This document shows, in pieces, positions 60,701 through 64,000 of a stretch of 64,000 bases of DNA (its first letter is position 1; each line of letters starts with the position of its first letter). The notes beneath the pieces are model-generated. The model did no database searches, had not been told where the DNA came from, and saw only the letters and a program-made list of their open reading frames with translations. A program made the translations under genes and the position numbers. Source of the DNA: Streptomyces sp. NBC_00376 (GTDB lineage: Bacteria > Actinomycetota > Actinomycetes > Streptomycetales > Streptomycetaceae); assembly GCF_036077095.1 (NCBI RefSeq), contig NZ_CP107962.1, forward strand, positions 248,001-312,000, read 5' to 3'.

Positions 60701-62971
60701 CTATGAAAGCTCGCGAAACATACCATCGATCGTAATCCGTTCGGAAGCCGATGTAGAGGCTGGGAACCCGTATCCTGCCTCAGCGTCAGACTCGCGGTAG
60801 GAATACTCGCGGTCTGCGTAATATTGTTCGACCGAGTCTCGGGCGGACTCGATTTCCGATCTCATGTCGTCGATTACACCGACTCTGGTTGCCACGCTTT
60901 CAACTTCGTCGACCCATTGGTGATCGGAATCGCGATCGTGTTCATTGCCGGACAGGCTATCTAGATCCTGCCGCAGCCCAGAGCAGGCGCTCTCGTGAAA
61001 CTTTTCGGCAGGGTCGAAATGCCGCCTTAGAGTTGAAGCGTATGATCCAAAGAACTCTTCGAAAGCAATCACATCATCTCTGGTGTATAGCAATTCGCCC
61101 CAGCTCTCAAATGCCCATTTCAACTCGTCTTGGACATGATCTGGATCCTCGGCGTAACGCATCATCAACGCGCTATTGAAGAGTCTCCAATCGTCAGGAT
61201 CCATGTACCCAGAGGCCGTGCTCTTGAGTAGTTCGATCGCCACCGCAATGAGCTCACCGAATGATTTCCCCATCAGTCGATGTGTCGGCTTCAGCGAGTC
61301 GAGGAGGGGCCTAATTGTTCGCGTGTACACCCTACGGGATTCGTGCGGATCGGATCTGCTGGCTTCTCTCTCTTCGGCGATCAACTCCATCATTTTCCTG
61401 GCAATGGAGATTGAGTGAAGGGTTACGGTATCGGCACAGTGCTGAAATCGGAGCTTTCCGCCATGCCCGGATACTGCGTACCCCAGAAGTGTGCTTACTT
61501 GAGTCAGATGTATCGCGTCCCTGATGATGGTCATCAGGTAGTCCGGTTCTTCGTCAAGGAAAGCGAGGGTGAAGTCGCGTACGCTCGGGTTTGCGTAGGC
61601 GATCATCGTGACCCCGTTGTCTTTCTCGATGCGGACGAAGGTGCCTTCCAGTACTCGAAGTGCGCTAGTGTAATCCGTTGGCTTCGCACCTTTTTGAACC
61701 AAAGCCTTGAGGCCGCCAGAGCTGACGCCATGGATGGGAAATGAGGAAAGTGTAAGCGTTATCCATTGGGCGAGGTCAGACAGTCCGTTATTGAAGACAA
61801 TTCTCCAAAGGTCCAATGGGTGGTCAAGCGTGTGGTTAAGAGTGCGTGCGAATTCATCCGCTGAAGAGTGAGCCCGCTTGATGACCAGTTCGAGGATCCG
61901 CGGGGAGAAGTTCTTGTGGTTTACGACTGCCCAGTAGGATGAATTTTCCACGTACTCTCTGACAACCTCTCGTGAGAGAGTGGAGAAGTAGATGTGGTTG
62001 TACAGCATGCGCGCCCGCTGGATTGGCCCGTAGTCAGCTATATTGATTACACACTCGACCACTCGAAAGTCGGCTTGCGCGATGGGCTCGCTGATCAGTC
62101 GAGTTTGCTGAAGGATCTGGGATCTCGTTGTCATGACAAGTCGCTTGTCTGGGTTCCGTGCCACACGGTCCATCAGGCGGATTATCCAACTGTCCTTCGT
62201 GCGTCTTTCGCTGATGTCCGTCTGTCCGAGGAAATCGTCATACAGAAAAACCTGTTTGCGGCCAGACTTATATGCGCTCCATGCGTCATCAACGTCGGTT
62301 CCCACCGACACGATTTGCCACCCGTCGTACCAGTGCCTCAGGGCGAGCATTTCGGCAAGCATGCTCTTTCCGACTCCGGGTGAACCCGTTAGGACGACGA
62401 CATGCTTCTCGTTGAGTAGTTCGTGCGCTGATTTGTAGCTGCTGGTGGGAACGTACAGCTTGACTCGGTCCCTGATATCCTCAAGCAATGCCTCGCTGCG
62501 CTCCCAGATACCGCTTTGAACAATGCGTTCCAGGATCGTCGTCGAGGCGAGCCAAAGCTTGAAATGTTGCTGCTCCACCCTGGGGTGCCGCGTGATTAGG
62601 TCATTAATGTCGACTTGGGAAATTATGTCAGCGGTGTCGGAAAGCCATGGGTAGAGATCCTCTGCGAGGGTGTCTTTCTGGGTTCTGCTCAAGGTTTGAG
62701 ATGTGACGAAGAGATAGCGGTCGGGTTTCTCTTTGTCCATCTTTGGGACTTCGCGGCGCGCCGACGCGCGGAGATCTTTGAACGACGAGCCGAGATAGTG
62801 CTTGCACTGGACGATGACCTTCCCCTCTAGTGCTTTCGCCCGTAGGTCAATGCCTCCGTCGCGGCCACGCCCGAATGCCTCCAAGCGCCAGTGGTACTCG
62901 GCTGCGAGGAGATCACGAATCAGGATCTCGAAGTCGTTGGGCGAGAGGGTGCGGAAGTCGTAGTCGGCCAA
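60701..62971 (-). CDS. Mrr-like restriction endonuclease fused to STAND-type NTPase (candidate anti-phage defence)
   Basis: 756 residues. N-terminal PD-(D/E)XK Mrr-type domain: FEILIRDLL (Glu15), GGIDL (Asp42) and VQCKHY (Gln55-Cys-Lys57). P-loop NTPase at about 190-400: Walker A GSPGVGKS (196-203), Walker B VFLYDDFLG (241-249), sensor-like VMTTRSQIL. The C-terminal 350 residues are helical and repeat-like, the likely sensor. This order (nuclease effector, STAND NTPase, sensor) is that of Avs-type immune proteins. The gene is poorer in GC than its neighbours, with many A/T-ending codons and AT-rich stretches, a sign of transfer. Own terminator; single-gene unit. Confidence 0.85.
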   Translation of the reverse strand: MADYDFRTLSPNDFEILIRDLLAAEYHWRLEAFGRGRDGGIDLRAKALEGKVIVQCKHYLGSSFKDLRASARREVPKMDKEKPDRYLFVTSQTLSRTQKDTLAEDLYPWLSDTADIISQVDINDLITRHPRVEQQHFKLWLASTTILERIVQSGIWERSEALLEDIRDRVKLYVPTSSYKSAHELLNEKHVVVLTGSPGVGKSMLAEMLALRHWYDGWQIVSVGTDVDDAWSAYKSGRKQVFLYDDFLGQTDISERRTKDSWIIRLMDRVARNPDKRLVMTTRSQILQQTRLISEPIAQADFRVVECVINIADYGPIQRARMLYNHIYFSTLSREVVREYVENSSYWAVVNHKNFSPRILELVIKRAHSSADEFARTLNHTLDHPLDLWRIVFNNGLSDLAQWITLTLSSFPIHGVSSGGLKALVQKGAKPTDYTSALRVLEGTFVRIEKDNGVTMIAYANPSVRDFTLAFLDEEPDYLMTIIRDAIHLTQVSTLLGYAVSGHGGKLRFQHCADTVTLHSISIARKMMELIAEEREASRSDPHESRRVYTRTIRPLLDSLKPTHRLMGKSFGELIAVAIELLKSTASGYMDPDDWRLFNSALMMRYAEDPDHVQDELKWAFESWGELLYTRDDVIAFEEFFGSYASTLRRHFDPAEKFHESACSGLRQDLDSLSGNEHDRDSDHQWVDEVESVATRVGVIDDMRSEIESARDSVEQYYADREYSYRESDAEAGYGFPASTSASERITIDGMFRELS

Positions 62972-63039
62972 ACCGTGTGCTCCAGAAGAGTGATTGGGCC
63001 ATCAGCTCGCACGCTGAGACGGGGCCTCAACTTTACCGG

Positions 63040-63175
63040 CTAGAGGTCGCCCGGCTCGGTGTTTCGGAAGAGGTCGGCCGGCTTGACCCCAAGGGCCTGG
63101 GCGAGTGCGGGGATGCGGTCGACGGAAACGCTGTGAACCGCCGCTTCGACCTCGGCGTAGAAGGACCGGTTCTGC
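63040..63175 (-). pseudogene. C-terminal fragment of an XRE-family regulator
   Basis: Reads RSFYAEVEAAVHSVSVDRIP and ALAQALGVKPADLFRNTEPG before a stop at 63040, which is the second half of an XRE/HTH_3 domain. The N-terminal half is replaced by an unrelated plus-strand tail at 63176. Confidence 0.6.
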
Positions 63176-63264
63176 TCCTCCACTACCTGCATATGGACCT
63201 CAACCGCTGGGGATTCGTGCCCGCCGAGGAGTGCCTGCTCGGCGTCCTCGCCTCAGCCAACTAA
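63176..63264 (+). pseudogene. C-terminal tail of an unknown gene
   Basis: The plus frame reads LLLHYLHMDLNRWGFVPAEE and CLLGVLASAN before TAA. The HxHxNR-like pattern is reminiscent of the end of thiopeptide/lantibiotic dehydratase-type proteins, but the match is too short to rely on. Confidence 0.3.
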
Positions 63265-63397
63265 CGTGCCTCACTCGGTAGTTCTCCATCAAGCATCCAC
63301 TTGCCAACTTGGAAAGTGGATGTCAAGGTGGCAATGAATACGGCACAGCAGCACCACGGCGAGACCTCAGCGGTATCCGATGAGAGGCAGACGCGGA

Positions 63398-64000
63398 ATG
63401 GCTGAACACAACCCGTCCCATGACGCAGCAATCCTGCTCGAGAACGTCACCAAGCGTTACCCGGGCCCAAATGGGGATGTCGTCGCCATGCGGGGTGTCG
63501 ACTTGTCCGTGCAACGGGGAGAGATCTTCGGACTGCTCGGCCCCAACGGAGCGGGCAAGACCACCACCATTGAGACGCTGGTCGGCCTACGTCGTCCTAC
63601 CGCGGGCAGGATCCGGGTCCTTGGGTACGACCCCATGGAACAGCGCGACGAATTACGCAAGCACGTTGCGATCCAGCCGCAGCAGGCCGCCGTGTTCGAG
63701 CAACAGACGGTGGTGGAGCTGCTGCGGGTCTGGGCTTCCTTCTACCCCGACCCCGACACCCCCGACGCCGTCATCGAGAGGATGGGCCTGACGGGCTCGC
63801 GCGACGTCCGGGTGGCAAAACTCTCGGGCGGCCAGCGCCAGCGTTTGCTCGTGGGTACGGCGCTCATCTCCCGCCCGCGCCTGCTGGTGCTCGACGAGCC
63901 GTCGACCGGCATGGATCCCAACGCCCGGCAGGAGCTGTGGGACGCGGTCCGCGATCACCGCAGTGCCGGTGGCACCGTACTGCTGTCGACGCATTCCATG
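63398..64000 (+). CDS. ABC transporter ATP-binding protein (partial, runs off window)
   Basis: 201 residues visible. Walker A LLGPNGAGKTTTIETLVG, Q-loop VAIQPQQAAVFEQQ, signature KLSGGQRQRLLVG, Walker B RLLVLDEPSTGMDP and switch His in LSTHSM are all present. It is of the DrrA/CcmA daunorubicin-exporter type. ATG 63398 preferred, an in-frame ATG at 63380 possible. The permease should follow beyond the window. Confidence 0.9.
   Translation, partial: MAEHNPSHDAAILLENVTKRYPGPNGDVVAMRGVDLSVQRGEIFGLLGPNGAGKTTTIETLVGLRRPTAGRIRVLGYDPMEQRDELRKHVAIQPQQAAVFEQQTVVELLRVWASFYPDPDTPDAVIERMGLTGSRDVRVAKLSGGQRQRLLVGTALISRPRLLVLDEPSTGMDPNARQELWDAVRDHRSAGGTVLLSTHSM

Overview
The window is very GC-rich, its genes use G/C-ending codons with many GTG starts, and most recognisable families (SMI1 immunity, SigE-family sigma factors, Streptomyces-type resolvase, pentapeptide membrane protein) are actinobacterial. 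It reads as an accessory region of a Streptomyces or close relative: a chromosome arm, an integrated plasmid, or a large plasmid. No rRNA, tRNA or CRISPR array was found.

Layout. 0.5-3.9 kb: a membrane-anchored nuclease toxin with an SMI1/KNR4 immunity gene. 4.4-6.9 kb: an IS3 element whose orfB stop codon was hit by an IS630 element. 7.3-16.1 kb: a four-gene, translationally coupled operon (APC permease, FGGY glycerol-kinase-like kinase, GlpA-like and GlpB-like dehydrogenase subunits) with a divergent DeoR regulator and a HAD phosphatase. Broken ISL3 ends flank it on both sides. 16.3-17.4 kb: a methyltransferase. 17.6-20.2 kb: ~85-bp degenerate repeats split by an IS21 element. 20.5-27.6 kb: a mobile module of tiny helix-turn-helix genes, three tyrosine recombinases and a coiled-coil TnpC-like gene (Tn554-like). 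28.6-30.7 kb: a SigE-family sigma factor and a PASTA membrane protein between perfect 28-bp inverted repeats 2 kb apart.

31-42.5 kb is plasmid-like, mostly on the minus strand: ParA and ParB with three palindromic parS/operator-like sites, a helicase-nuclease remnant fused to a broken MFS gene, a Tpg-like HTH protein, a P4-type SF3 helicase, a Prim-Pol primase, and an iteron cluster upstream that looks like a replication origin.

42.5-50.3 kb is an IS graveyard and nest: a GntR/MFS pair cut by an IS256 remnant, a double GNAT gene cut by an IS5-type element carrying a winged-helix passenger, then an intact IS701 whose CTAG target repeat holds a second IS5-type element carrying a P-loop kinase gene. 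50.9-60.2 kb holds a secreted lipase-like hydrolase, a pentapeptide-repeat membrane protein, a frameshifted resolvase, a lipoprotein/secreted-protein pair and a three-gene operon of unknown function. 60.7-63.0 kb encodes an Mrr-like nuclease fused to a STAND-type NTPase, the strongest candidate for an antiviral defence gene. The window ends inside an ABC transporter ATPase.
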